This document shows positions 1-5,980 of a stretch of 9,660 bases of DNA, piece by piece; position 1 is the first letter of the stretch, and each line of letters opens with the position of its first letter. The notes beneath the pieces are model-generated. The model had not been told where the DNA came from, searched no databases, and saw only the letters and a program-made list of their open reading frames with translations. This DNA is from an uncultured Chryseolinea sp. (GTDB lineage: Bacteria > Bacteroidota > Bacteroidia > Cytophagales > Cyclobacteriaceae). Location of the stretch: positions 1-9,660 of the forward strand of contig CAMLER010000154.1 in NCBI GenBank assembly GCA_946478915.1, written 5' to 3'. Made by a program: the position numbers and the translations under genes.

Positions 1-42
1 TTAAGGAAGGGGGATTTGAGTTCTCTCCTTTTCCCCTGGGGA

Positions 43-77
43 GTTAAGCGTTATCTGTTATCCGTTAATCGTTAATC
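43..77. repeat. Heptamer array, GTTAnnn orientation, left of the insertion sequence
   Basis: Five consecutive 7-bp units can be read in phase: GTTAAGC, GTTATCT, GTTATCC, GTTAATC, GTTAATC. The last unit overlaps the first two bases of the insertion sequence and contains the TTAA target site. The array is the opposite orientation of the one at 1576-1617 on the far side of the element, so the two form an imperfect inverted repeat around it. Bases 1-42 before it hold a purine-rich and then pyrimidine-rich stretch with no recognisable gene. Confidence 0.8.
72..75. repeat. Left copy of the TTAA target-site duplication
   Basis: TTAA here and TTAA at 1578-1581 directly flank the 24-bp terminal inverted repeats. 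IS701-family elements are known to duplicate a 4-bp YTAR target, which TTAA fits. TTAA is itself palindromic and lies in repeat DNA, so the match could partly be chance. Confidence 0.6.
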
Positions 78-99
78 CTACTTTGTCAAGTTACAATTT
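76..99. repeat. Left terminal inverted repeat of the IS701 element
   Basis: Twenty-four bases starting TCCTACTTTG are the exact reverse complement of 1554-1577. The transposase stop codon (TGA, read leftward at 88-86) lies inside this repeat, so the last residues of the protein, IVT, are encoded by the transposon end. Confidence 0.95.
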
Positions 100-1387
100 T
101 TAGCTGATTTTGGATTTGGTTTTGGTAACGAGGGATTTGATCAAGGAGTTTTTCAATGACTTGTTCAATAGAGCAGATTGTGTTAATGGTTGCATTGACA
201 AGTTCCTGGATTTGGTAAGCTGTTATTTTTCCGATGGTTTTTTTGAGAGCTATCTTTTGTTCCATTAGGAACAATAAAGCTAGAGATGAGAGGGCAGCAT
301 GTCGGTGAAATCCGGTCCAGCTTCTGGTTTGATAATCACCCATTCCCGTTATGTTTTTTCCTTCTTCAAAAATACGTTCAACGAATACACGTTGAGCCTG
401 AGCTTTTGCCATTCGCTTGAGGGTAATTTTTCGATTGAAAAATCCCAACGAGTACTTCACTTTTCCATCAGCATCTTTGCGGATGAGAAGATGCAAGGGA
501 AGAAATGATTTGGAAGGATGATGATGAATCCAAACCTTTCGCAAATGATATCTTGCCTGAAGAACTCCCTTTGTTCCGTTGCGTACATCTAATGATGTGA
601 AGTCTTTCTTGTTCAATTTTTTCAGATAATGTTTTACCTGGATGAGTTCTTTACTAGGATGGGCTTTAGTGAATTTTCTACCTTGTCCACTGTAAGCAGG
701 TACTTTCCATTCTGGCCGTGTAAGATAGACCGATTGATTTTCTCTCACATCTCCAACAAAAGGTATTTGCTTAGACACCAACTGCCAGAGTAATTCAACA
801 TTAATGCCGTAAAGGGCATCAAAAACCACACATTCTATATCTGTAGAAAGTTTTTTGTAAATCTTTTTGATCAGGCGTAAACCTATTACCGTTTTGCTTT
901 CATATTTTTTATTGTGTGGAATTCCTGCTTTTTTCCTGCGTTCAACATCATCGTCCCAATCTTTAGGCATGAACAATTCCATTTCCACAGGACAATAAAA
1001 ATCTCCAGCACTCAATGCTGCCGTTACAGCAACCTGACCATTATCACTCTTACCGATACAGCCCAGATATTGTTGTCCCACGCAAGCAGAATGCCTGCCT
1101 TTCTTGCGGAATCCAACCTCATCAACAAGCAGATAGATGCATTCTTTTTGCTTTCGTAAAAGTTTGATACAACGGGTTAGAATTGCATTCATCAACCTGG
1201 CGTATTTCCAGGGCGAACAGGTAAGCATGTGATGAAGATTTTGTCCGTTGAATTCTGTAAGGCTATTGCCCATAGAATAGCAATTAGCCCTTCCCTTCGA
1301 ACTCTTGAAAAGACCCTGCACATATCCCAAAACCTGAGGGTTGTGATGGCGTGTGGCAGATCGGAAAACTTCAAAAAATTCCTCCAC
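86..1387 (-). CDS. IS701-family DDE transposase
   Basis: This gene catalyses excision and insertion of the surrounding element. The 433-residue reading has the IS701/DDE_5 layout. The first catalytic Asp is in the segment LLVDEVGFRKKGRHS (D89), followed by QQYLGCIGKSDNGQVAV and the conserved MPKDWDDDVERRKKAGIP block near 140-157. The second Asp is in VVFDALYG (D190). The catalytic Glu is in FVERIFEEGKN (E337), with R333 three residues before it and K344 seven after, giving the R-(3)-E-(6)-K part of the signature. RSWTGFHRHAALSSLALLFL (356-375) is also typical of the family. The start is uncertain: the codon at 1387 is GTG inside a segment (LPQFVEEFFEVF) that looks like continuous protein, and the frame stays open to 1471 without an ATG. 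An ATG at 1443-1441 is one frame off (see findings). The length is normal for the family and the catalytic core is intact. Confidence 0.92.
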   Translation of the reverse strand: MEEFFEVFRSATRHHNPQVLGYVQGLFKSSKGRANCYSMGNSLTEFNGQNLHHMLTCSPWKYARLMNAILTRCIKLLRKQKECIYLLVDEVGFRKKGRHSACVGQQYLGCIGKSDNGQVAVTAALSAGDFYCPVEMELFMPKDWDDDVERRKKAGIPHNKKYESKTVIGLRLIKKIYKKLSTDIECVVFDALYGINVELLWQLVSKQIPFVGDVRENQSVYLTRPEWKVPAYSGQGRKFTKAHPSKELIQVKHYLKKLNKKDFTSLDVRNGTKGVLQARYHLRKVWIHHHPSKSFLPLHLLIRKDADGKVKYSLGFFNRKITLKRMAKAQAQRVFVERIFEEGKNITGMGDYQTRSWTGFHRHAALSSLALLFLMEQKIALKKTIGKITAYQIQELVNATINTICSIEQVIEKLLDQIPRYQNQIQNQLKIVT

Positions 1388-1496
1388 GAATTGAGGAAGC
1401 CGTTCAGCACTCTTTTGTAGAATTACTGAAAAAGAAAAGTCATTTTTTTTGGCCGTCCTTTTTGGAGACAGCTATCTTTGTTTGTTCTTATTACAA

Positions 1497-1549
1497 GGGC
1501 GAAGATAAGACATCCAAGGCCGTTGGATACATTCTTCGCCCATTTTTTT
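1497..1549 (+). terminator. Strong intrinsic terminator inside the right end of the insertion sequence
   Basis: A two-part stem is visible: GGGCGAAGA (1497-1505) pairs perfectly with TCTTCGCCC (1533-1541), and ATCCAA (1512-1517) pairs with TTGGAT (1523-1528) around the loop GGCCG. A run of seven T follows at 1543-1549. This is a textbook rightward terminator and would stop transcripts leaving the element toward ftsK. Read leftward there is no T run, so the same hairpin would sit in the 5' leader of any transcript entering from outside toward the transposase. It could fold there and limit impinging expression, as known for some insertion sequences; that second role is inference. Confidence 0.85.
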
Positions 1550-1553
1550 AAGT

Positions 1554-1577
1554 AAATTGTAACTTGACAAAGTAGGA
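1554..1577. repeat. Right terminal inverted repeat of the IS701 element
   Basis: This is the exact reverse complement of 76-99 over 24 bases and is followed directly by TTAA at 1578-1581. Confidence 0.95.
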
Positions 1578-1617
1578 TTAACGGACAGCGGATAACGGAT
1601 AACGATTAACGGACAAC
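1576..1617. repeat. Heptamer array, nnnTAAC orientation, between the insertion sequence and ftsK
   Basis: Six in-phase units are visible: GATTAAC, GGACAGC, GGATAAC, GGATAAC, GATTAAC, GGACAAC, followed by a decayed GGATTGTC. The 18-bp stretch CGGATAACGGATAACGAT at 1589-1606 recurs exactly at 4994-5011 in front of pyrF. The array ends just where the ftsK promoter begins, and its decayed last unit supplies the TTG of the -33 element. Confidence 0.85.
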
Positions 1618-1620
1618 GGA

Positions 1621-1651
1621 TTGTCAACCCCGCACTTTTTCTTTAGTTTTG
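1621..1651 (+). promoter_or_regulatory. ftsK promoter, Bacteroidota type
   Basis: TTG at 1621-1623 is followed after 20 bp by TAGTTTTG at 1644-1651, an exact match to the Bacteroidota -7 consensus TAnnTTTG at the expected spacing. Transcription should start near 1655-1658, giving a very short leader. A GAGGA sequence at 1658-1662, five bases before the ATG, would serve as ribosome binding site and sits almost at the predicted 5' end. Confidence 0.7.
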
Positions 1652-1667
1652 CGCATTGAGGAATTAA

Positions 1668-4160
1668 ATGGCACAAAACACATACAAGTCAAATACTTTT
1701 AGAAAGCCAGAGAAAGAAAAGAAGGGTAAGTCATCCTCCAAATTCAAGTTCACCTTTCACAAGGATCCGCGACTGAAGCTTGCACTTGGATTTTTTTTAA
1801 TGATCGTTGGACTTTATCTTTTTTTGGCCATGCTTTCGTATCTGTTCACCTGGCGCGCAGATGAAAGTGTTGTTCAGGCAGTCCGCGAAACATCCTTGTG
1901 GGAATCGGGTCAAGATGTAGCAAATTGGCTGGGACTCTACGGAGCAGTAATCTCCCATTACATGATCTTCCGCTGGTTTGGCATCGCAGCGTTCTTCATA
2001 CCTCCTGTGCTATTCTTCGTCGGATTTAAAATCGTGTTCGACAAAGAGCTTTTGCGCCTGACTTCTTTCACAGTTTTCTCAGTATTTTCTGGCTTGTGGC
2101 TCAGCTTACTGTTGGGCTATATGACGATGATCAGTGATGGTACGAGCGAATGGAGTTTTTTGGGCGGTGGTCTGGGTTACAACCTGGCGATTTTAAGCAA
2201 TGGACTTTTTGGTTGGGGTACATTCCTTATTCTTATTCTCTCGCTTTTCATCTTTATAGTTTTCTATTTCAATGTAACATCGATTCCACTCTTCGTTCAC
2301 GACCCAAAGCCAATGGGTAATGATGCGATCCTGGATAATGGTAAAGATGAAAACGATTCGCTCTTTTCTTCTTACACTGATGACGAAGATAAATGGACAG
2401 AAAAATTGGATGTAAAATCCAACGATGTGGCTGCAGATGTTCCGATTGAATTTAAGGCGTCTAAAGAACTAAGCAAGGAAGTGGTTAAACCAGTGCAGGA
2501 ACTGAAAATCGAAGTTCAGAAACCGGCTGCTATAAAAGTTGAACCAGTTAAAAAAGAGGCTAAGCAAGAATTGCTGTTCACGGTTGAGGAAAATCTGGAG
2601 ACTGAAAAACTGGCGGAACAGTTGGTTGAAGAGCAAGGTCTTTATGATCCTACGTTGGACCTCAGTGGCTACCGTTTTCCGCCCCTGGAATTACTTAATG
2701 AATATGATGCGGGCAAAGCGGGTGTAACGCAAGACGAATTAAATCAAAACAAGGATCGAATAGTCGCAACGCTAGTCAATTTTAAGATTGGAATTCAAAG
2801 CATTAAAGCGACGATCGGTCCCACGGTAACCTTATATGAGATTGTACCCGATGCAGGTATTAAGATCTCGAGAATCAAGAACCTCGAAGATGATATTGCC
2901 TTAAGCCTTTCCGCATTAGGTATACGTATAATTGCTCCTATTCCGGGGAAGGGGACCATCGGTATTGAAGTTCCGAACAAGAACCGCGAGATGGTTAGTA
3001 TCCGATCGGTTTTCTCGACCCAGAGCTTTGCCAAAACAGACAAAGAATTGCCGATTGCACTTGGTAAGACAATATCAAATGAAGTTTTGGTAATTGATCT
3101 TGCAAAGATGCCACACTTGCTTGTTGCAGGTGCGACGGGACAAGGTAAATCCGTCGGACTAAACGTTATACTTACCTCTCTGATCTACAAACGTCATCCT
3201 TCTCAGCTGAAGTTTGTGCTTGTAGACCCGAAAAAGGTAGAGATGTCTTTGTATTCTACTTTGGAGAGGCATTATCTGGCTAAGCTGCCCAACAGCGAAG
3301 AGGCTATCATCACGGATACGCGAAAAGTGGTTCACACCTTGAACTCTTTGTGTATCGAGATGGAAAACCGATATGAAATATTGAAAGATGCAGGTGCGAG
3401 GAATTTGAAAGAATACAATGCAAAATTTGTTTCGCGCAAGCTGAATCCAAAAGAAGGTCACCGCTTTCTGCCATACATTGTCCTGGTCATAGACGAGTTG
3501 GCAGATTTGATGATGACCGCTGGAAAAGAAGTGGAGACGCCTATCGCCAGGTTGGCACAGTTGGCTCGCGCGATTGGTATCCACCTTGTGGTAGCGACTC
3601 AGCGCCCTTCGGTGAACGTTATTACAGGCGTGATCAAAGCCAATTTTCCGGCGCGTTTGTCGTTTCGCGTAACATCTAAGGTCGATTCCAGAACGATCCT
3701 GGATACTGGTGGTGCTGACCAGTTAGTGGGACAGGGAGACATGCTTTTGTCATCCGGGTCGGACATTATCCGCCTCCAATGCCCCTTCGTCGATACGCCG
3801 GAGATCGAAAAAGTTTGTGACTTCATCGGATCTCAACGTGGCTACGACTCAGCCTATATGCTTCCGGAGTATGAAGGTGACGATGAAACCGGCCCTTCGA
3901 GCGTGGATCTCTCAGACCGGGATGCCCTCTTCGAAGAGGCTGCAAAGCTTATTGTAATGCACCAACAGGGGAGTACCTCTTTGATTCAGCGGAAACTGAA
4001 GCTTGGCTATAATCGCGCCGGCAGGCTTATCGACCAATTGGAGGCAGCGGGTGTCGTGGGCCCGTTTGAGGGTAGCAAAGCACGGGAAGTGCTGATCAAG
4101 GATGAGCTGAGTTTGGAACAATTATTGACAGCACTACGAGAAAAACACAGTCAGTTTTGA
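1668..4160 (+). CDS. ftsK: FtsK/SpoIIIE DNA translocase
   Basis: FtsK is a septal membrane-anchored motor that pumps chromosomal DNA during division and activates dimer resolution. The 830-residue protein has a basic N-terminus and then hydrophobic segments at roughly 37-60, 96-120, 132-156 and 183-205 (FtsK_4TM). A charged low-complexity linker of about 120 residues (211-330) follows. The alpha/beta motor begins near 340. The Walker A motif GATGQGKS is at 488-495 and Walker B IVLVIDE at 604-610, followed by ARLAQLARAIGIHLVVATQRPS and GADQLVGQGDMLL. The C-terminal winged-helix gamma domain (about 747-811, including KLKLGYNRAGRLIDQLEAAG) reads chromosome polarity motifs. The linker is far shorter than in E. 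coli FtsK, as usual in this phylum. The ATG has its own promoter and a good ribosome site. lolA follows after 31 bp. Confidence 0.98.
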   Translation: MAQNTYKSNTFRKPEKEKKGKSSSKFKFTFHKDPRLKLALGFFLMIVGLYLFLAMLSYLFTWRADESVVQAVRETSLWESGQDVANWLGLYGAVISHYMIFRWFGIAAFFIPPVLFFVGFKIVFDKELLRLTSFTVFSVFSGLWLSLLLGYMTMISDGTSEWSFLGGGLGYNLAILSNGLFGWGTFLILILSLFIFIVFYFNVTSIPLFVHDPKPMGNDAILDNGKDENDSLFSSYTDDEDKWTEKLDVKSNDVAADVPIEFKASKELSKEVVKPVQELKIEVQKPAAIKVEPVKKEAKQELLFTVEENLETEKLAEQLVEEQGLYDPTLDLSGYRFPPLELLNEYDAGKAGVTQDELNQNKDRIVATLVNFKIGIQSIKATIGPTVTLYEIVPDAGIKISRIKNLEDDIALSLSALGIRIIAPIPGKGTIGIEVPNKNREMVSIRSVFSTQSFAKTDKELPIALGKTISNEVLVIDLAKMPHLLVAGATGQGKSVGLNVILTSLIYKRHPSQLKFVLVDPKKVEMSLYSTLERHYLAKLPNSEEAIITDTRKVVHTLNSLCIEMENRYEILKDAGARNLKEYNAKFVSRKLNPKEGHRFLPYIVLVIDELADLMMTAGKEVETPIARLAQLARAIGIHLVVATQRPSVNVITGVIKANFPARLSFRVTSKVDSRTILDTGGADQLVGQGDMLLSSGSDIIRLQCPFVDTPEIEKVCDFIGSQRGYDSAYMLPEYEGDDETGPSSVDLSDRDALFEEAAKLIVMHQQGSTSLIQRKLKLGYNRAGRLIDQLEAAGVVGPFEGSKAREVLIKDELSLEQLLTALREKHSQF

Positions 4161-4191
4161 TTTTGTCCCCTATTTTTAAGTTACTTACTGA

Positions 4192-4833
4192 ATGAAAAAT
4201 CTATTATCGCTTTCCCTGGTAGTTCTGACCATTATTTCGGCATCAGCACAATATGATCCCAAGGCACTGGAAGTGCTTGATGCGATGGGAGAAAAATATA
4301 AGTCATTACCTTCCTACGAGTTGAATTTTTCCTTTACGCAAACGAATGATATTGAGAAAGTCAACGAAGAATTCAAAGGAAAGCTCTCAGTAAAAGATGA
4401 GAAATTTCACATGGTTTTGCCTGAGCAGGAGGTGATAAACAATGGTGCAACCGTATGGACGTATCTGCCCGAAGCTAAGGAAGTAAATATTGACAACTAC
4501 GATCCCAACTCTGATGATATAAATCCTTTTAAGATCTACGAGATCTACAAAAAGAACTTTAAGTATTTATACCTGCAGGAAAAGTCCGAGGGCGGTGTGC
4601 TTTGTGACGAAATCGACCTGGTCCCTGAAAAAAAAGATGCCCAGTATTTTAAGATCAAGATGTTCATCAGCAAGAAAGACAGGACGATCAAAGGACTCAC
4701 GATGTTTGACAAAGGTGGAAATCGCTTTAAATATTCGGTGACTAAATTTACGCCGAATTCTAAGGTTGAAGATTCTTACTTCACTTTTGATCCGAAGAAG
4801 TATCCGGGAGTTGAAGTTATCGACCTTCGGTGA
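4192..4833 (+). CDS. lolA: LolA-like outer-membrane lipoprotein carrier protein
   Basis: LolA shuttles lipoproteins across the periplasm from the LolCDE transporter to the outer membrane. The 213-residue protein starts with a signal peptide (MKNLLSLSLVVLTIISASAQ) with likely cleavage after ASA near residue 19. The mature part has the LolA features: an ALEVLDAMGEKYKSLPSYELNFSFTQ opening helix and strand, a KGKLSVKDEKFHMVLPEQEVINNGATVWTYLP block (63-93), KEVNIDNYDP, and a C-terminal DSYFTFDPKKYPGVEVIDLR. The order ftsK then lolA is also seen in E. coli, which supports the call. No separate promoter is evident in the 31-bp gap, so cotranscription with ftsK is likely. A LolB partner is generally not identified in this phylum, so the acceptor at the outer membrane is unclear. 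Confidence 0.9.
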   Translation: MKNLLSLSLVVLTIISASAQYDPKALEVLDAMGEKYKSLPSYELNFSFTQTNDIEKVNEEFKGKLSVKDEKFHMVLPEQEVINNGATVWTYLPEAKEVNIDNYDPNSDDINPFKIYEIYKKNFKYLYLQEKSEGGVLCDEIDLVPEKKDAQYFKIKMFISKKDRTIKGLTMFDKGGNRFKYSVTKFTPNSKVEDSYFTFDPKKYPGVEVIDLR

Positions 4834-4838
4834 GTGCC

Positions 4839-4852
4839 GTTATCCGTTATCC
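4839..4852. repeat. Two GTTATCC heptamers after lolA
   Basis: Two perfect GTTATCC units begin five bases after the lolA stop codon. With neighbouring bases (4838-4853) they are the exact 16-bp reverse complement of 4994-5009, the end of the larger array before pyrF. The 107 bp between the two arrays also hold an 8-bp palindrome AGACGTCT (4894-4901) and GTTAACTATTAAC (4902-4914), two more units of the same flavour. No gene was seen there. Confidence 0.8.
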
Positions 4853-4959
4853 GGCTGCTCGATTTACTGCATCAAGACTTCTTTATGGACAAGAGACGTC
4901 TGTTAACTATTAACTTCGACGAATTCAAAATGCGCCCAAAAATAGTTACTGTGCGATTC

Positions 4960-5008
4960 GAATAACGGACTACGGATAACGAATAACGATTAACGGATAA
5001 CGGATAAC
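4960..5008. repeat. Seven-unit heptamer array abutting the pyrF start codon
   Basis: Seven in-phase units run without a gap: GAATAAC, GGACTAC, GGATAAC, GAATAAC, GATTAAC, GGATAAC, GGATAAC. The next bases are GATGACG, so the pyrF ATG lies inside what would be the next, diverged unit. The array fills the positions where a ribosome binding site would normally sit, and no Shine-Dalgarno sequence is present there. Confidence 0.9.
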
Positions 5009-5009
5009 G

Positions 5010-5825
5010 ATGACGAGGGAGCAACTCTTCCAACAAATTCAAAAGAAAAATTCCTGCCTCTGCATCGGACTTGATACCGATCTTAAAAAAATTCCTAAGC
5101 ATTTGGAAGGATCAAGTGATCCGATATTTGAATTCAACAAGCAAATTATTGACGCAACTCACCGATACTGCGTTGCCTACAAACCGAACATTGCTTTTTA
5201 CGAGGCGCTCGGGCCAAAGGGTTGGGAGAGTTTGCAACGAACGCTTAGCTATATTCCTGAAGATATATTTACTATCGCCGACGCAAAACGCGGTGATATC
5301 GGGAATACTTCCGCCTTATACGCACAGGCTTTTTTCCAGCAAATGAATTTTGATTCGATCACCGTTGCTCCCTACATGGGCGAAGATTCGGTGAAACCCT
5401 TCCTGCTTAAAGAGAAATGGGTAATTCTTTTAGCGCATACTTCTAATTCAGGAAGCAAAGACTTTCAAACAACGGAGTTAGTCTCTGGGCGAACGTTGTA
5501 TGAAGAAGTGATCGTAAGATCGCAGGATTGGGCTTCGCCGGATCAGCTTATGTTTGTGGTAGGCGCAACTCATCCGGAAAAAATGCGAGATATCCGTGCA
5601 CTGGCACCCGAACATTTTTTCCTGGTTCCCGGCGTTGGAGCTCAGGGAGGTGACCTGGATCTGATCATGAAGTACGGTATGAACAAACAATGCGGACTGC
5701 TAATAAATGCTTCGCGTTCGATAATCTACGCCTCGGGTGAAAGGGATTTTGCCGAAGAGGCTGCGAAGGAGGCTATAAAGCTTCAACACCAAATGGAAAT
5801 CCACCTCGCCCATTTAAATGCATGA
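5010..5825 (+). CDS. pyrF: Orotidine 5'-phosphate decarboxylase (subfamily 2)
   Basis: PyrF converts OMP to UMP, the last step of de novo pyrimidine synthesis, in the cytoplasm. The 271-residue length matches the longer subfamily 2 enzymes rather than the roughly 230-residue E. coli type. Visible active-site elements are CIGLDTD (18-24), the YKPN lysine (K58), the catalytic signature DAKRGDIGNT (D91, K93, D96), the VAPYMGEDSVKPF loop (119-131), VPGVGAQGGD (206-215) and NASRSIIYA (233-241), whose R236 is expected to bind the phosphate. The start is supported because the MTREQLFQQIQKKNSCLCIGLDTD opening is the usual N-terminus. No promoter matching TAnnTTTG with proper spacing was found upstream. 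A heptamer array directly precedes the ATG, so translation must begin without a Shine-Dalgarno site. Confidence 0.98.
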   Translation: MTREQLFQQIQKKNSCLCIGLDTDLKKIPKHLEGSSDPIFEFNKQIIDATHRYCVAYKPNIAFYEALGPKGWESLQRTLSYIPEDIFTIADAKRGDIGNTSALYAQAFFQQMNFDSITVAPYMGEDSVKPFLLKEKWVILLAHTSNSGSKDFQTTELVSGRTLYEEVIVRSQDWASPDQLMFVVGATHPEKMRDIRALAPEHFFLVPGVGAQGGDLDLIMKYGMNKQCGLLINASRSIIYASGERDFAEEAAKEAIKLQHQMEIHLAHLNA

Positions 5826-5837
5826 TGATTTAAGGAA

Positions 5838-5861
5838 TACCTGACTGATTCTAACCAGGTA
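5838..5861 (+). other. Hairpin downstream of pyrF
   Basis: TACCTG (5838-5843) and CAGGTA (5856-5861) form a 6-bp stem with a 12-base loop, 13 bases after the pyrF stop. There is no T run, so it is not a standard intrinsic terminator. It could protect a 3' end or be incidental. The rest of the gap up to 5932 shows nothing clear. Confidence 0.35.
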
Positions 5862-5932
5862 CGCAGCGGATACGTTGATCTGGCGAACACCAACACGTCA
5901 ACACTATACCATGTTTTGGTTTTCCCTTTACA

Positions 5933-5971
5933 AAATCGTAAATCGTAGATCAATACCGTTAACTGTTAAAT
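5933..5971. repeat. Mixed heptamer units before the DUF2851 gene
   Basis: AAATCGT occurs twice in tandem (5933-5946), followed by the looser AGATCAA. After a four-base break (TACC) come GTTAACT and GTTAAAT (5958-5971). These are two heptamer types side by side, 10 bases before the next start codon. The array is shorter and more decayed than the one before pyrF. Confidence 0.55.
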
Positions 5972-5980
5972 TTTACACCG

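Larger units (their letters stand above)
76..1577 (-). mobile_element. IS701-family insertion sequence, about 1.5 kb
   Basis: The element is about 1502 bp, bounded by perfect 24-bp terminal inverted repeats and by TTAA on both sides. It carries one leftward transposase gene that fills most of its length and a strong rightward hairpin terminator near its right end. Size, repeat length, a 4-bp YTAR-type target duplication and the transposase sequence all fit the IS701 family. The inverted match actually continues 6 bp into the flanking heptamer arrays, to 30 bp, so the exact ends rest on the TTAA duplication. If the ends are instead placed at 78 and 1575, no direct duplication remains. It lies 90 bp upstream of ftsK and leaves the ftsK promoter intact. 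Both ends are intact, but the transposase start appears damaged. Confidence 0.9.

Noticed and set aside
1..42. Possible hairpin from the AAGGAAGGGGG and CCTTTTCCCC tracts
   Set aside because: Pairing is patchy and there is no T run; it looks like simple purine and pyrimidine bias.
2946..2953. GGGAAGGG, a match to the E. coli FtsK polarity motif KOPS (GGGNAGGG)
   Set aside because: It is a single copy inside the ftsK coding sequence, where it encodes part of PGKG. The motif used in this phylum is not known to be the same.
3159..3584. Leftward open frame of 141 codons inside ftsK
   Set aside because: It lies fully within the well-supported ftsK motor region, shows no recognisable domain and is an antisense shadow.
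4171..4178. TATTTTTA as a possible lolA promoter element
   Set aside because: The nearest upstream TTTG sequences are only about 6 and 11 bp away, so the spacing does not fit a promoter.
4911..4918. TAACTTCG as a possible pyrF -7 promoter element
   Set aside because: It has one mismatch, and no TTG was found at 19-21 bp upstream.
4960..5008. Possible CRISPR-like array
   Set aside because: The units are 7 bp with no spacers and no cas genes nearby, so this is a short tandem repeat.
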